Counted from the stretch's first letter, positions 16,480 through 25,010 are shown. The stretch: DNA of 64,000 nt from an uncultured Clostridia bacterium (GCA_944385055.1 CALWVT010000003.1:62001-126000), one strand, 5' to 3'. The notes: generated by a model not told the origin, from the letters alone. Program-made: numbers and translations.

Positions 16480-16679
16480 TGCAAAATTTTTAGTCCCTGC
16501 GCGCGCCTTTTTGGGGGATTTCCTGATTTTCCGCGCGGGCCGCACGGTTTCGCACCCCGGGATTGCCATCCTCCTTCCTCCCCTTGCAGCGGGATGCCAC
16601 ACGAGGTATCCGGAAATTTTTCAGGAAGCCTGCATAAGATTTCCTAAAAACGGCGTGTGGTCTTTAGAAGTTTTATATA

Positions 16680-16708
16680 TTGCACATTTTACACAAAAAA
16701 TCTATAAT
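16680..16708 (+). promoter_or_regulatory. Promoter for the lipoprotein gene at 16845
   Basis: TTGCAC (16680-16685), 17-base spacer, perfect TATAAT (16703-16708), giving a leader of about 130 bases. Confidence 0.65.
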
Positions 16709-16844
16709 AAAAATAGAAAAAAACGACAAACCCGTTTCCCGCGCACAGCGGAAAACCGCTTGGTCACATCGTTTGCAATCCGTTGGCGTTTTTCGGACCG
16801 TTTCGATACCGTACTTTTTATTTTTCAGATGGGAGGGATCAATC

Positions 16845-17315
16845 ATGAGGAAAAGCCTACGTACCATCGCCTTTTTGTTCAGCGCGCTGCTCGCCGCGGC
16901 GCTTGTAGGGTGCACGCAGCCGGCCGCGTCACAGCCGCCTTCGGAGGCGCCGTCGCAGACGGCCTCGGCTGCGGAAACGGCCACGCCGGCCGGCACGTGG
17001 GCGTTCCAAAGCCTCGTCCAGGACGGCGAAACGTACACGGCGGACGACCTTTCTTCGCTGCCGCCGCCCACGGAGAGCGTGCCGGACCAGGACAATTTCT
17101 ATCAGAACCTGCTTAACACGACGCTGACCTTCCGCGACGACGGCACCGTCACAACGTCGATCAACGGGAAGGACTCGGAGGGCACGTGGTCGCAGGACGG
17201 CGATGCCGTCACGTTTACGGAGTCGGAAGACGCTTCGCCTTCCGAGGCGGCCCTTTCCGCGGACACGCTGACCGTGGAGTACGCGACGTTCTCCGTCGTC
17301 TTTGAAAAGGCGTAA
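16845..17315 (+). CDS. Small predicted lipoprotein with lipocalin-like domain
   Basis: 156-residue lipoprotein. The basic start (MRKSLR), hydrophobic stretch and lipobox LVGC give a mature N-terminal cysteine at about residue 25, then a Ser/Ala/Pro linker. The remaining 110 residues begin GTWAFQSLVQDGETYT and contain repeated short beta-strand patterns (TFRDDGTVTTSINGK, GTWSQDGDAVTFTE), resembling small bacterial lipocalin-like domains. Ligand unknown. ATG at 16845 follows GGGAGGG by 6 bases. It stands alone between its own promoter and terminator. Confidence 0.75.
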   Translation: MRKSLRTIAFLFSALLAAALVGCTQPAASQPPSEAPSQTASAAETATPAGTWAFQSLVQDGETYTADDLSSLPPPTESVPDQDNFYQNLLNTTLTFRDDGTVTTSINGKDSEGTWSQDGDAVTFTESEDASPSEAALSADTLTVEYATFSVVFEKA

Positions 17316-17353
17316 ACGGAGGTTGTTCGCGGGCGTGCAAATTTTAGGCAGCC

Positions 17354-17385
17354 GGAGGAGGAAGGAGACTTCCTCCTCCCTTTTT
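17354..17385 (+). terminator. Intrinsic terminator after the lipoprotein gene
   Basis: A perfect 11-bp stem (GGAGGAGGAAG / CTTCCTCCTCC) with loop GAGA, followed by C and TTTTT. Confidence 0.9.
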
Positions 17386-17518
17386 ATGCCGGAAAACGGG
17401 GAAATCAAGGCGCTTTCGGCAGGAAAAAGCACAGCCTGCCTGTATGCTGCGTGGGAATTCTAGAGAGATTTTCGGCAGATTTACCAACAAATTATTCCAA
17501 ATTTCGTCAGTTTGCATC

Positions 17519-17547
17519 TTGTACAAATTTTTATTTTATGTTATTCT
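17519..17547 (+). promoter_or_regulatory. Possible promoter of the left ABC exporter operon
   Basis: TTGTAC (17519-17524), 17-base spacer, TATTCT (17542-17547). The -10 is weak, and TCTAAT three bases further is an alternative. Confidence 0.35.
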
Positions 17548-17580
17548 AATTTTAGGAAAAACGGAAAACGCTATTTTTGT

Positions 17581-17612
17581 GGGGGGGGGGGTAGCAACCT
17601 CCCCGTTTTTTT
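17581..17612 (+). promoter_or_regulatory. G11 tract forming a terminator-like leader hairpin
   Basis: Eleven consecutive G residues (17581-17591) are followed by TAGCAACCTCCCCG and seven T. The G tract plus T can pair with ACCTCCCC (8 bp, one G-U, loop AGCA), and the T-run follows directly: an intrinsic-terminator shape 18 bases before the first codon of the exporter operon. The stem's 5' arm is the homopolymer, so tract length could set read-through. Confidence 0.6.
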
Positions 17613-17629
17613 AGAAAGGGGTGTTCACT

Positions 17630-18496
17630 TTGTATCGCAGAGAAATTCGGCGCGGTTTTTTGGACATGCTGCGCAGCAAGGAATTTTATTTTTCGTTCCT
17701 TGTCACCGCGGCCCTGCTGTTCGTGCCGCTTCTGCTCTCCCTTTTCACTTTTTTTCGCAAAGATCTTGTGTACATTGAGCCGGCCTATTACTATTGGGGA
17801 GCGGCCGGCATGGGATATTCCTGGGGCGGAGACGATTTGCCGAATACCTACTTGAATGCGCTTATCAATGAGGTGTTCTGCTCGATGTGCCTGCCGTTTG
17901 TCGCCTCGCTGAGCTACGCCTACCGCATGTTTGACGACCGGAAGAGCGGCGCGATGCAGGTAATCGTCCCGCGCGTCGGCTACCGGACCTACTGTTTCGG
18001 CGTGGTGACGGTGACGTTCCTCGGCGGGTTTTTAACCGTGTTCCTGCCGTTTGTGCTCGAGCAGCTGGTGCTGCTGGTCGCGTGCCCGTTTGACGTGCCC
18101 TTTATGATTTCGAATCTTCCGTTTGAAGATACGTATCTGGATTATTACGGCAATGCGGCCGGCGGGGCGCTCTCCGCGCTGCTGCTCAACCACCCGTACG
18201 TGTACAATTTCCTGTTCTGCCTGCTGCCGGCCGTGCTGGCCGGCCTTTTTGGCACGCTTTCCGCCGCGCTCTCGCTGTACCTCGTCAAAAGCCGCTTTCT
18301 GACGCTGACGCTCGTCGGCATCTTGTGGATTGTGCTGACCTTTGTGACGGGCGCGCTGTACTTCAAATGGAACGTCGGCATGGCCGCCGTGTCGAACGGC
18401 AATTTTACACTCTATCCGATTGTCGCGGGCGCGCTGCTGTTGGCGGACGCGCTTTTGCTGTTCGGCGCCTTTCGCAGAAAGGATGTCGGCCTATGA
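17630..18496 (+). CDS. ABC-2 type membrane permease (left cassette, subunit 1)
   Basis: 288-residue polytopic membrane protein with a basic N-terminus (YRREIRRGFLDMLRSKEF) and about six hydrophobic helices, the layout of ABC-2 exporter permeases. A conserved-looking motif FDDRKSGAMQVIVPRVGY lies after the second helix, in the place of the permease coupling helix. TTG at 17630 is favoured because AAAGGGG lies 8 bases upstream; the in-frame GTG at 17621 lies inside that site. It overlaps the next gene by four bases. Cargo is unknown. Confidence 0.7.
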   Translation: MYRREIRRGFLDMLRSKEFYFSFLVTAALLFVPLLLSLFTFFRKDLVYIEPAYYYWGAAGMGYSWGGDDLPNTYLNALINEVFCSMCLPFVASLSYAYRMFDDRKSGAMQVIVPRVGYRTYCFGVVTVTFLGGFLTVFLPFVLEQLVLLVACPFDVPFMISNLPFEDTYLDYYGNAAGGALSALLLNHPYVYNFLFCLLPAVLAGLFGTLSAALSLYLVKSRFLTLTLVGILWIVLTFVTGALYFKWNVGMAAVSNGNFTLYPIVAGALLLADALLLFGAFRRKDVGL

Positions 18497-19215
18497 TTCT
18501 GCGGCAGTATTATCGGGCGCGGCTGCGGGAAAAGCGCACGTGGATTTTGCTTGGTATCTTGGCGCTGTATCTGTTGTATTTGTTTGTGATCCAGGGCCAT
18601 TCCTTCGTCTGGGACTTTTCAGAAGAGGATCAGGTTTTACTTTTTCACAACGATTACATGGGAAAAAAGGCGATCACGTTTTTGGTCGTCCCGCTCTACT
18701 TGGTCTATTGCCTATATAGCCTGACGTTCTTTCTCAAAACGCCGGTCCATTACCGCTTCCGCAGCCACCTTTCCTTTTGCCGGTGGTGGTATACGGCCCT
18801 CGGCCTCGACGCGCTGCTCTACACGCTGGTGCTGCACGTCTTTCTCGCGCTGCGGTTTTTGATTGCCGGAAAATTTGATCTGTTTCTGTGGCGGGGCGCG
18901 GAACTCGCGCTCAGCGGCATTTTGGAGTTTTTCGCGCTGTTTATGATGGCGGCGCTGTTCTGCCTGCTGACGTTTTGCTTCAAGCACACGGTGCCCGCCT
19001 TCGTAATCGTTTACGGCATTCTTGTGTTCGACTATGTGCAATCGATTCTTTTTACTTCACAGGCTCAGGTTTATATTTTCCTTGAAAACCTGATTGCTTA
19101 CCCGTATTTCTATCCAGCCATTGTACCGCGGACCCTGTCGATGCTCGGCTGCCTCGCGGCGCTGTTTGTCTTCTTGTATTTGGCCGCGGACCGTCTGGAT
19201 ACGTTAAAGGGGTGA
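18493..19215 (+). CDS. Membrane permease-like protein (left cassette, subunit 2)
   Basis: 240-residue membrane protein with about six helices. The N-terminal RQYYRARLREKRTW precedes the first helix, and a basic loop HYRFRSHLSFCRWWYT follows helix 3. It has no clear named domain; size and position suggest a second ABC-2 permease. ATG at 18493 overlaps the upstream stop (ATGA), so translation is probably coupled. The next gene begins 5 bases after its stop. Confidence 0.65.
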   Translation: MILRQYYRARLREKRTWILLGILALYLLYLFVIQGHSFVWDFSEEDQVLLFHNDYMGKKAITFLVVPLYLVYCLYSLTFFLKTPVHYRFRSHLSFCRWWYTALGLDALLYTLVLHVFLALRFLIAGKFDLFLWRGAELALSGILEFFALFMMAALFCLLTFCFKHTVPAFVIVYGILVFDYVQSILFTSQAQVYIFLENLIAYPYFYPAIVPRTLSMLGCLAALFVFLYLAADRLDTLKG

Positions 19216-19220
19216 ACGCC

Positions 19221-20030
19221 ATGCGCCTTCGAAAGCTATTTCACCAATACGGCCTGTGCCTGCTGGCAGTGGTGCCGTTTTTGATTCCGATTGTCCGAAG
19301 TTTTGCGAGCGACGCCGAGACCTCGACGATGGGCGCCTACCTTGCCGCCTGCTTCATGGGCGTGTTGGGCGGCGGCGTCTCCCCGGAAATGGTTCTGTTC
19401 CTGCTGTTTACGCAGTTTGCGCCGTGCCTGATTTTGCTGTATCTCTTTTCCGGGACGTTTCTCGCGGACTGCGAGACGAACTTCGTCTACGTCGTCACGC
19501 GCAGCCGCAGCATCCGGCGATGGTTTTTCGGGAAGACCGGGACGCTGTTTTTGCAGGTTTTTCTGTCCATTTTCCTGACGTTCCTGCTCGCCGGCATCCT
19601 CGGCCTTTGCCGCGGCCTGCGCTTTTCGGCGGAAGAGCTCCCGATTTATGGGCGGCTGCTCTTCTACGAGACGGCGCCGCTGTTTGTGCTGCTCTTTGTG
19701 CAAAACGCGGTTTCCCTGTGGCTTGGCAGGAGCCGTTCGTTTTTATTGTTGTTCCTCGTTTATTTTCTCAGCATCCTTTTGGGGACCGTGTGTTACCATG
19801 CACCCGGCGCCGAAATCTGGGTCCCGCTTCTGCCCACGAGCAGCCAGATGTATTTCTGGCACGCAGACAGCCCGGACGTGCCGGGCCTGTCCGGCGGGCC
19901 GATTCCGGGCTTTACGGCCGCCTTTTCGGTCATTTGGCTGCTTCTGTTGTGGGCGGCTCTTTGCGCCGTATTTCTCGGGATTTGTAAGCGGAAGGACCTC
20001 ATCACCTTTGGAAAGGGGGATTCGCAGTGA
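19221..20030 (+). CDS. Membrane permease-like protein (left cassette, subunit 3)
   Basis: 269-residue polytopic membrane protein: basic start (MRLRKLFHQYG), helix at about 10-30, and a loop FVYVVTRSRSIRRWFFGK that resembles the coupling-helix region of ABC-2 permeases, then four more helices and a C-terminal KRKDLITFGKGD. ATG at 19221 has AAAGGGG upstream with good spacing; the GTG at 19212 sits inside that site. A third permease-like subunit alongside one ATPase is unusual and suggests a heteromeric exporter. It overlaps the ATPase gene by four bases. Confidence 0.65.
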   Translation: MRLRKLFHQYGLCLLAVVPFLIPIVRSFASDAETSTMGAYLAACFMGVLGGGVSPEMVLFLLFTQFAPCLILLYLFSGTFLADCETNFVYVVTRSRSIRRWFFGKTGTLFLQVFLSIFLTFLLAGILGLCRGLRFSAEELPIYGRLLFYETAPLFVLLFVQNAVSLWLGRSRSFLLLFLVYFLSILLGTVCYHAPGAEIWVPLLPTSSQMYFWHADSPDVPGLSGGPIPGFTAAFSVIWLLLLWAALCAVFLGICKRKDLITFGKGDSQ

Positions 20031-20674
20031 ACGCTGTCACGATGCGGGACTATACAAAAATTTTAAAAGGCCGGACGGTCTTAGACCATGTGAATCTGGA
20101 ATTGGAGACCGGGAAATGCTACGGGTTTTACGGGCCGAACGGCTGCGGGAAATCCATGCTGTTTCGCGCCGTCGCGGGGCTGATCCACCCGACGGAGGGC
20201 AGCGTTTCCGTCTTTGGCCAGGTGCTCGGCAAGGACTGCTCGTTCCCGCAGAGCATGGGGCTGATCATCGAAAACGTCGGGTTCTGGCCGTATTATACCG
20301 GCTTTGAAAACCTCAAAATGCTCGCCTCCATCCGCAATGAAATCACCGAAAACGATATCCGCGAAACCCTCACGCGCGTCGGATTAGACCCCGACGACAC
20401 GCGGACGTATAAGAAATATTCGCTCGGCATGAAGCAGCGTCTCGCGATCGCGCAGGCCGTCATGGAGCGGCCGAAGCTGATTATTTTAGATGAGCCGACG
20501 AACGCGCTCGACAAAAAGGGCGTCCAGCTCGTCTGGAACCTCATCCGCGAGGAGCGCGAGCGCGGCGCGACCATCCTGATCGCGAGCCACAACCAGGAAG
20601 ATTTGCAGCAGATGTGCTCCGACTTTTTCAAAATGTACGAGGGCCGGCTGGAAAAAGGGGAGATGCCGCAATGA
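20027..20674 (+). CDS. ABC transporter ATPase (left cassette)
   Basis: 215-residue ATPase of the BcrA/LanF-like drug and peptide exporter group. Walker A is GPNGCGKSM (near residue 36), the Q-loop region SMGLIIENVGFW, the signature is the variant YSLGMKQRLAIAQA, Walker B LIILDEPTNALD, and the switch histidine is in IASHN. GTG at 20027 has AAAGGGGGA 6 bases upstream and overlaps the permease stop. It pairs with the three permease genes upstream. Sequence and spacing closely resemble the ATPase at 21407-22054. Confidence 0.92.
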   Translation: MNAVTMRDYTKILKGRTVLDHVNLELETGKCYGFYGPNGCGKSMLFRAVAGLIHPTEGSVSVFGQVLGKDCSFPQSMGLIIENVGFWPYYTGFENLKMLASIRNEITENDIRETLTRVGLDPDDTRTYKKYSLGMKQRLAIAQAVMERPKLIILDEPTNALDKKGVQLVWNLIREERERGATILIASHNQEDLQQMCSDFFKMYEGRLEKGEMPQ

Positions 20675-21348
20675 AACGGACCTGGTATCTGATCCCGGCT
20701 GTACTCGTCTGCGCCGCGTTCGTCTTAGCGGTCATCGTGCGGTTTTCCTACACCGACACGGTGGCGGGCGAGCTCTCCACTTATGAATACGCGGCCGACA
20801 ATTCCCCTACGTTCGAAGATATTTTCGAGCAGAACGGCATCACGTCCCCCGAAGACCTCGTCTCCCGCGCCGATCTGGCCGCGAAGGTCCGCTTCGATGG
20901 GGAAAGGACCGTGCGCAGCGATGCCTTTTACTCGGCCGTAGAGGTGGAGGAAGTCTACAAAGGCGACCCGTCCCTTCTTGGACAGACGGTCATCGTCACG
21001 GAAACCGTTTCCACCTTCCAGCAAACGCGCTTTCTCAACGCCTCCGCGTACATGAAGCTGTGGGTGCCGCTGGAGGAAGGGTGCGAATACATCGTCCTGC
21101 TTCAGAAAATCCCGTTTTCCCCGCAGCGGGAATTAAACGACCTCGAACAGCGGCAGTATTATCCCGTCACAAACAGCCCGGCGGGCTGCTATCTTGTCGA
21201 GGACAGCAAAAGCGCCCCCCTGCAGGACGGCATGCCCTGCACGCTGGACACCTTGAAGGGGTATCCGCTGTATGCGTTCGACCAGCAGCAGGTCGATGCG
21301 TATTATGCGCTCAAAGAAACCGTGCTCCCGCTGCTCGGGGCCGCGTAA
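20671..21348 (+). CDS. Membrane-anchored extracytoplasmic protein of the left exporter cassette
   Basis: 225-residue protein with a basic start (MKRTW), one N-terminal membrane helix (about residues 5-25) and a 200-residue extracytoplasmic part rich in Tyr, Glu and Thr (AVEVEEVYKGDPSLLGQTVIVTE, then VPLEEGCEYIVLLQK). No cysteine lipobox. I do not recognise the family. Start overlaps the ATPase stop (ATGA), so it belongs to the exporter operon, perhaps as an accessory or cargo-binding partner (inference). A bidirectional terminator follows. Confidence 0.6.
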   Translation: MKRTWYLIPAVLVCAAFVLAVIVRFSYTDTVAGELSTYEYAADNSPTFEDIFEQNGITSPEDLVSRADLAAKVRFDGERTVRSDAFYSAVEVEEVYKGDPSLLGQTVIVTETVSTFQQTRFLNASAYMKLWVPLEEGCEYIVLLQKIPFSPQRELNDLEQRQYYPVTNSPAGCYLVEDSKSAPLQDGMPCTLDTLKGYPLYAFDQQQVDAYYALKETVLPLLGAA

Positions 21349-21366
21349 TCCCTGCCCATGCAAAAA

Positions 21367-21400
21367 GCCCTTCGGTTTGTGCCGAAGGGCCTGTTTTTTT
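21367..21400. terminator. Bidirectional terminator between the two exporter cassettes
   Basis: A perfect 9-bp stem GCCCTTCGG/CCGAAGGGC with a six-base loop. CTGTTTTTTT follows on the plus strand and TTTTTG on the minus strand. It separates convergent operons. Confidence 0.9.
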
Positions 21401-21406
21401 CTATCT

Positions 21407-22054
21407 TTATTGTTTCTCGCACGGCGTCAAGACGCCCGCGTCCATCTCGTGGACCGTGTCGCACAAAAAATGGATGTCCTCCATGCTGTGGCTCGCGATC
21501 ACGATCGTCTTGCCCTCGGCCTTGAGGTCGAGCAGGAGCTTGCGGATGTCCTCGACGCCGCGGTTGTCGAGGCCGTTCATCGGCTCGTCGAGCAGGAGGA
21601 TGTCCGGGTTTTCCATGATTGCCTGCGCGATGCCCAGGCGCTGGCGCATGCCGAGGCTGTACTTCCCGACGTGCTTCTTGCTCTCGGGGTCGAGGCCGAC
21701 GCGGCGCAAGGTGTCTAAAATCTCCGCCTTGCCGATTTTATGGCGGATGCCGGCGAGTAAAGAGAGGTTTTTAAAGCCCGAGTACGCGGGCAGAAAGCCC
21801 GGCGCCTCGATGATGACGCCCATATTCGGCGGGATATCGACGTCCTTGCCGACGCGCTTGCCCTCGACGAGGATTTCGCCGGACGTCGGGCGCATGAAGC
21901 CGCAGATGCACTTCATGAGCACAGTTTTGCCGGAGCCGTTGCGGCCGATAAGCCCGTGGATCTGCCCCGGCGCAAAGCTGACGCTCACGTCGTGCAGCAC
22001 GGTCGTGTCCTGAAACGATTTGACGACGTTTTTCACTTCGATTGCTGCTGCCAT
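21407..22054 (-). CDS. ABC transporter ATPase (right cassette)
   Basis: 215-residue ATPase closely resembling the one at 20027-20674. Walker A GRNGSGKTV, Q-loop region NMGVIIEAPGFLPAYSG, signature KYSLGMRQRLGIAQA, Walker B DILLLDEPMNGLD, switch histidine IASHSMED. AGGTGTGAG precedes the ATG at 22054. It is the last gene of the minus-strand operon that starts near 25.4 kb, but its base composition is GC-rich like the host, while the adjoining permease gene turns sharply AT-rich at their junction. Confidence 0.92.
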   Translation of the reverse strand: MAAAIEVKNVVKSFQDTTVLHDVSVSFAPGQIHGLIGRNGSGKTVLMKCICGFMRPTSGEILVEGKRVGKDVDIPPNMGVIIEAPGFLPAYSGFKNLSLLAGIRHKIGKAEILDTLRRVGLDPESKKHVGKYSLGMRQRLGIAQAIMENPDILLLDEPMNGLDNRGVEDIRKLLLDLKAEGKTIVIASHSMEDIHFLCDTVHEMDAGVLTPCEKQ

Positions 22055-22055
22055 C

Positions 22056-22937
22056 TCACACCTCCGGTAGGACTTCGATGTCTTTGTGTTTGATTAAAAC
22101 ATTCGACAATATGCACAATACAACAATTAGTACAATCAGCACTACAATTGCGTAGGAAATCGTAGGAAGCTCGGTTACGCCGCTCTTATAATGTTGTAAA
22201 TTGCACCAAGAAACTGGTGAGAAAAAGTAGATACGGCTTCCGAGTGCTCCTTGAATAATACTGAATTGTCCGCAAAAGAAATCTAAAAATACAAAACAAA
22301 CCGCAACCAATACGCCAATTGTTCTCGGAAAGCGCAGATTAAAGGTTAAAATCAAAAGGCCTAAAAAAGCCGAGATGAGCCATACAAAAAGCAATGTTAA
22401 TAATGTCGCCTCAATAGGCTGAAACCGCGCCATAATATCTGGTGAGATCGAAGGGCCCATAAATGCATAACGCATTCCAAAGGATTCTGTACTTGGCATA
22501 CTCAACATACGTATAATGCGACCCCATTCTGTGGAAAAGCTTAAATTTGGCAGACAAAAGAGGAGGCTTGCAATGTACAGGAATACCGTGTATATGCCAG
22601 ACGCAGAAATCACATACAGGCATTGCCCATTGACCCAATTCTTTCGATAGGTTCGAATCAAACTATAGGGTGCCTGCGCGTCCATAAAAGGAGCGTCACA
22701 AAATAGGATAATCAGCACTAAAAAGAAAAGCATGACGTTTACAGGACGTTCCCAAATAAATTGAAAAAGCCATGGCGTAATCGCAAGGTCTTGATCTGTG
22801 CACAACGCTCGTGCTCCACGCTCCATGTAAAAGAAAAAGAGAAGAATTAAGATAAAGACACCTAAAACACGTAAGTTTCCTGTCCATCTACGGAAGCCGT
22901 TTGCACAAATACGAACGCTCTGTTTCCAGTTATCCAT
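22056..22937 (-). CDS. ABC-2 type membrane permease (right cassette, subunit 1)
   Basis: 293-residue membrane protein with about six to seven helices. An N-terminal amphipathic start (NWKQSVRICANGFRRWTGN) precedes helix 1, and LIRTYRKNWVNGQCLY after helix 2 sits in the coupling-helix position. C-terminus is KHKDIEVLPEV. ATG at 22937 follows AAAGGAGGC by 6 bases. It overlaps the upstream permease by 8 bases and stops 1 base before the ATPase. Codon choice is strongly AT-rich (for example 18 of 60 bases are G/C at 22081-22140), unlike the host-like ATPase downstream, suggesting recent acquisition. Confidence 0.72.
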   Translation of the reverse strand: MDNWKQSVRICANGFRRWTGNLRVLGVFILILLFFFYMERGARALCTDQDLAITPWLFQFIWERPVNVMLFFLVLIILFCDAPFMDAQAPYSLIRTYRKNWVNGQCLYVISASGIYTVFLYIASLLFCLPNLSFSTEWGRIIRMLSMPSTESFGMRYAFMGPSISPDIMARFQPIEATLLTLLFVWLISAFLGLLILTFNLRFPRTIGVLVAVCFVFLDFFCGQFSIIQGALGSRIYFFSPVSWCNLQHYKSGVTELPTISYAIVVLIVLIVVLCILSNVLIKHKDIEVLPEV

Positions 22938-23703
22938 GTTCAAGCCTCCTTTGTACACCTTGATAAAAGAGCCATCCAAAAATCAGACAGGAAAGAACGG
23001 ACAGAAACAGCGGCAAAAGCATGGTAATCGCGACCCCTCGATCGCAGTATACCGACTCATAAATTGTCGGCAAATCCAGCCACCACGGAAAGAACAAATA
23101 ATCTGAAAGCAAATCATATACGAAGTATCCAATTAGCGGCATGATTAAAACTAAAAAAACATTTGTTAACACCGTTGAAACTGCAAGGGCAAAAACTGCA
23201 AATCCGGCTCCTTCTAATGCAAACCGCAAAAGATTGAAAAACGTCCAAAGAACATAGTGGCCATTATATGCCAGCATGTCCATGGAATTTGGCGGCGAAT
23301 CTAGGCCGTCAAATCCGACCGGATTCAAAAACATAGGTGCTGCCGGCAACTGCGTTAATACAAAAATCAATTTTCCGACAAACAATGCCGCAACAGCCGA
23401 AATTGCGCAGCTGAAAACCTTTGAAAACGCGTATAGGATTCCGCCGGTTCGTATATAAACATTTCGAATGTTGCGGTTGTCCCAGTCCTGGCAAAAAGAA
23501 ATGCCATAAACCGCTGTACTGAGCACGAGCATTGCATGTAAGAAGAACTCATCGCCGCCTATCATAAGGCGATAAATCATGTCTTCTGTGCCGTAAAAGG
23601 GATAATTTAACATGTTAAGGTAGAAAAGTGCTGTTACTCCTAAAGAAAGGGCCCAGAATCTCCATGCAAATGCTCGGCGCAAATCCATCAGTATACAACG
23701 CAA
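22930..23703 (-). CDS. ABC-2 type membrane permease (right cassette, subunit 2)
   Basis: 257-residue membrane protein with about six helices: N-terminal MDLRRAFAWRFW, then NIRNVYIRTGGILYAFSKVF after helix 2, in the place of the coupling helix. The last helix ends in LFYQGVQRRLEHG. TTG at 23703 has AAGGGGGAAG 5 bases upstream; an in-frame ATG five codons later has a poorer site. It is AT-rich, the second permease of the cassette. Compared with the left cassette, which has three permease-like genes, this one has two. Confidence 0.7.
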   Translation of the reverse strand: MRCILMDLRRAFAWRFWALSLGVTALFYLNMLNYPFYGTEDMIYRLMIGGDEFFLHAMLVLSTAVYGISFCQDWDNRNIRNVYIRTGGILYAFSKVFSCAISAVAALFVGKLIFVLTQLPAAPMFLNPVGFDGLDSPPNSMDMLAYNGHYVLWTFFNLLRFALEGAGFAVFALAVSTVLTNVFLVLIMPLIGYFVYDLLSDYLFFPWWLDLPTIYESVYCDRGVAITMLLPLFLSVLSCLIFGWLFYQGVQRRLEHG

Positions 23704-23715
23704 TTGGCTTCCCCC

Positions 23716-24912
23716 TTACGAAAGAATTTGGCCCGTCTCAGCGTCTACAAACACATATGTTGTAAAATGTGTGTCTTTTTCCGTATAATCTGAGGTATGT
23801 ATGTTATTTGCGTTAATTACATTTTCCATTGCAAATGTGTAGACAGGCGTATATTCAAATAAATATTGACCTGACTGCCGGGTCAATACACCATACTGCA
23901 AAGAAATTCCTGACAATTTCAGCTGATCGCCAGCCAGATCAATCGCACTGTACTGGTCAATGATCGTTTGCAAAGGTTCCTCTACATTGCAGAGCGAAAC
24001 CGTTTCGGCTTCTGAATCCTCCTGGTTGAAAACAGTTGCCTGAAATTCTACAACTCCATTTTTTCCATACAGAATCTTAAGAGAAGGCCCATTTGAACTG
24101 CCTCTCTCATTAGAAACGACGGAAGCAGACACAGGAATACCATCGACCTCTTGCTGGAAATAGAACGCATAGCACTCGTCGTCTTCCGTCCAGGTTTCTT
24201 TCTTTTCTGGAGCTTCTTCTGGCTTTGCTGCCTCTTCTTTTGGATCTACCTGCAAAGCCTGAAGCGTTTCACGGTCTAATGTGACGACATTGACCGGCTC
24301 TCCAAATGGGAGTCCAAGCGTTTGTACGATATTTTCCACTGCGTCGGTCGCTTCCTGCTTGGAGTAACTGTCCAACTCCTCTTTGGTAAATGCGTCCGCG
24401 TTGCTGCCCGCTCCTCCATCGCTGTCCGGATCTGAATATGACCAGGAAATACTTTCAGAAAGCGGCGTCTCAAAAGAAATCGTACCCGTATTCGATAAAT
24501 AGAGTGTTGTACCGTCGTCCATTGTCCAATGAAGGGTTGTCGGCTGGTCTCCATTAGGAAGTGCATTTGAATTTTCGTCTACTAACTTTTCCGACTGAGG
24601 CAGGTCTTGATCCGAAAAAAACAGATCTGTAAATTTTTTTGTGTTTTCTAGGAAAGAAGCGTATTCCACTGAATAAACTGAAACTGCATTTGTGTTTACA
24701 TCTTTTGGCTGGGTATAGGAAGCATCCACAGAAAAGCCGTTGGAGAACGTCTGCTGGAACTGTAACGTTCCGGTTTCTGAGTTGGAGGAGGTAATCGTAA
24801 GCCCGCTCTGGGCTTCTTCAATATCCGTTGGCTTGCAGGCGCTCAGCAGAAGGGTTAACAACATCCCCACACTCAGGATAACCGGAAAGAATCTATTTTC
24901 TTTTTGGTGCAC
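23716..24912 (-). CDS. Predicted lipoprotein of the right exporter cassette
   Basis: 398 residues: short charged start (HQKENRF), hydrophobic segment and lipobox LLLSAC, giving a mature cysteine near residue 26. The rest is a Ser/Thr/Glu-rich extracellular protein with an acidic linker about two thirds along (EEAAKPEEAPEKKETWTEDDE), splitting it into two domains. The C-terminal domain ends YVFVDAETGQIL, a PepSY/YycH-like ending. GTG at 24912 is chosen because GGAAGGA lies 9 bases upstream and the resulting signal peptide is normal; an ATG at 24930 is an alternative. It may act as a sensor or chaperone for the exporter (inference). Confidence 0.65.
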   Translation of the reverse strand: MHQKENRFFPVILSVGMLLTLLLSACKPTDIEEAQSGLTITSSNSETGTLQFQQTFSNGFSVDASYTQPKDVNTNAVSVYSVEYASFLENTKKFTDLFFSDQDLPQSEKLVDENSNALPNGDQPTTLHWTMDDGTTLYLSNTGTISFETPLSESISWSYSDPDSDGGAGSNADAFTKEELDSYSKQEATDAVENIVQTLGLPFGEPVNVVTLDRETLQALQVDPKEEAAKPEEAPEKKETWTEDDECYAFYFQQEVDGIPVSASVVSNERGSSNGPSLKILYGKNGVVEFQATVFNQEDSEAETVSLCNVEEPLQTIIDQYSAIDLAGDQLKLSGISLQYGVLTRQSGQYLFEYTPVYTFAMENVINANNIHTSDYTEKDTHFTTYVFVDAETGQILS

Positions 24913-24941
24913 AAGAATCCGTCCTTCCATATAAAATAGAG

Positions 24942-24978
24942 CCCTTCCGAAAAGCAAACGGTCCACTTTTCGGAAGGG
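24942..24978 (-). terminator. Inverted repeat between the secreted-protein gene and the lipoprotein gene
   Basis: A perfect 13-bp stem (CCCTTCCGAAAAG / CTTTTCGGAAGGG) with an 11-base loop. On the minus transcript it is followed by CTCTATTTTAT, a weak T-run. It probably acts as a leaky terminator or mRNA end that keeps the first gene more abundant than the rest. Confidence 0.65.
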
Positions 24979-25010
24979 TTTGCGTCACTTACGCGACAAG
25001 TTCATGTGCC

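Noticed and set aside
21060-22013. 317-codon plus-strand frame across the convergent exporter junction
   Set aside because: It runs through the bidirectional terminator and the complement of an ATPase gene with intact Walker motifs.
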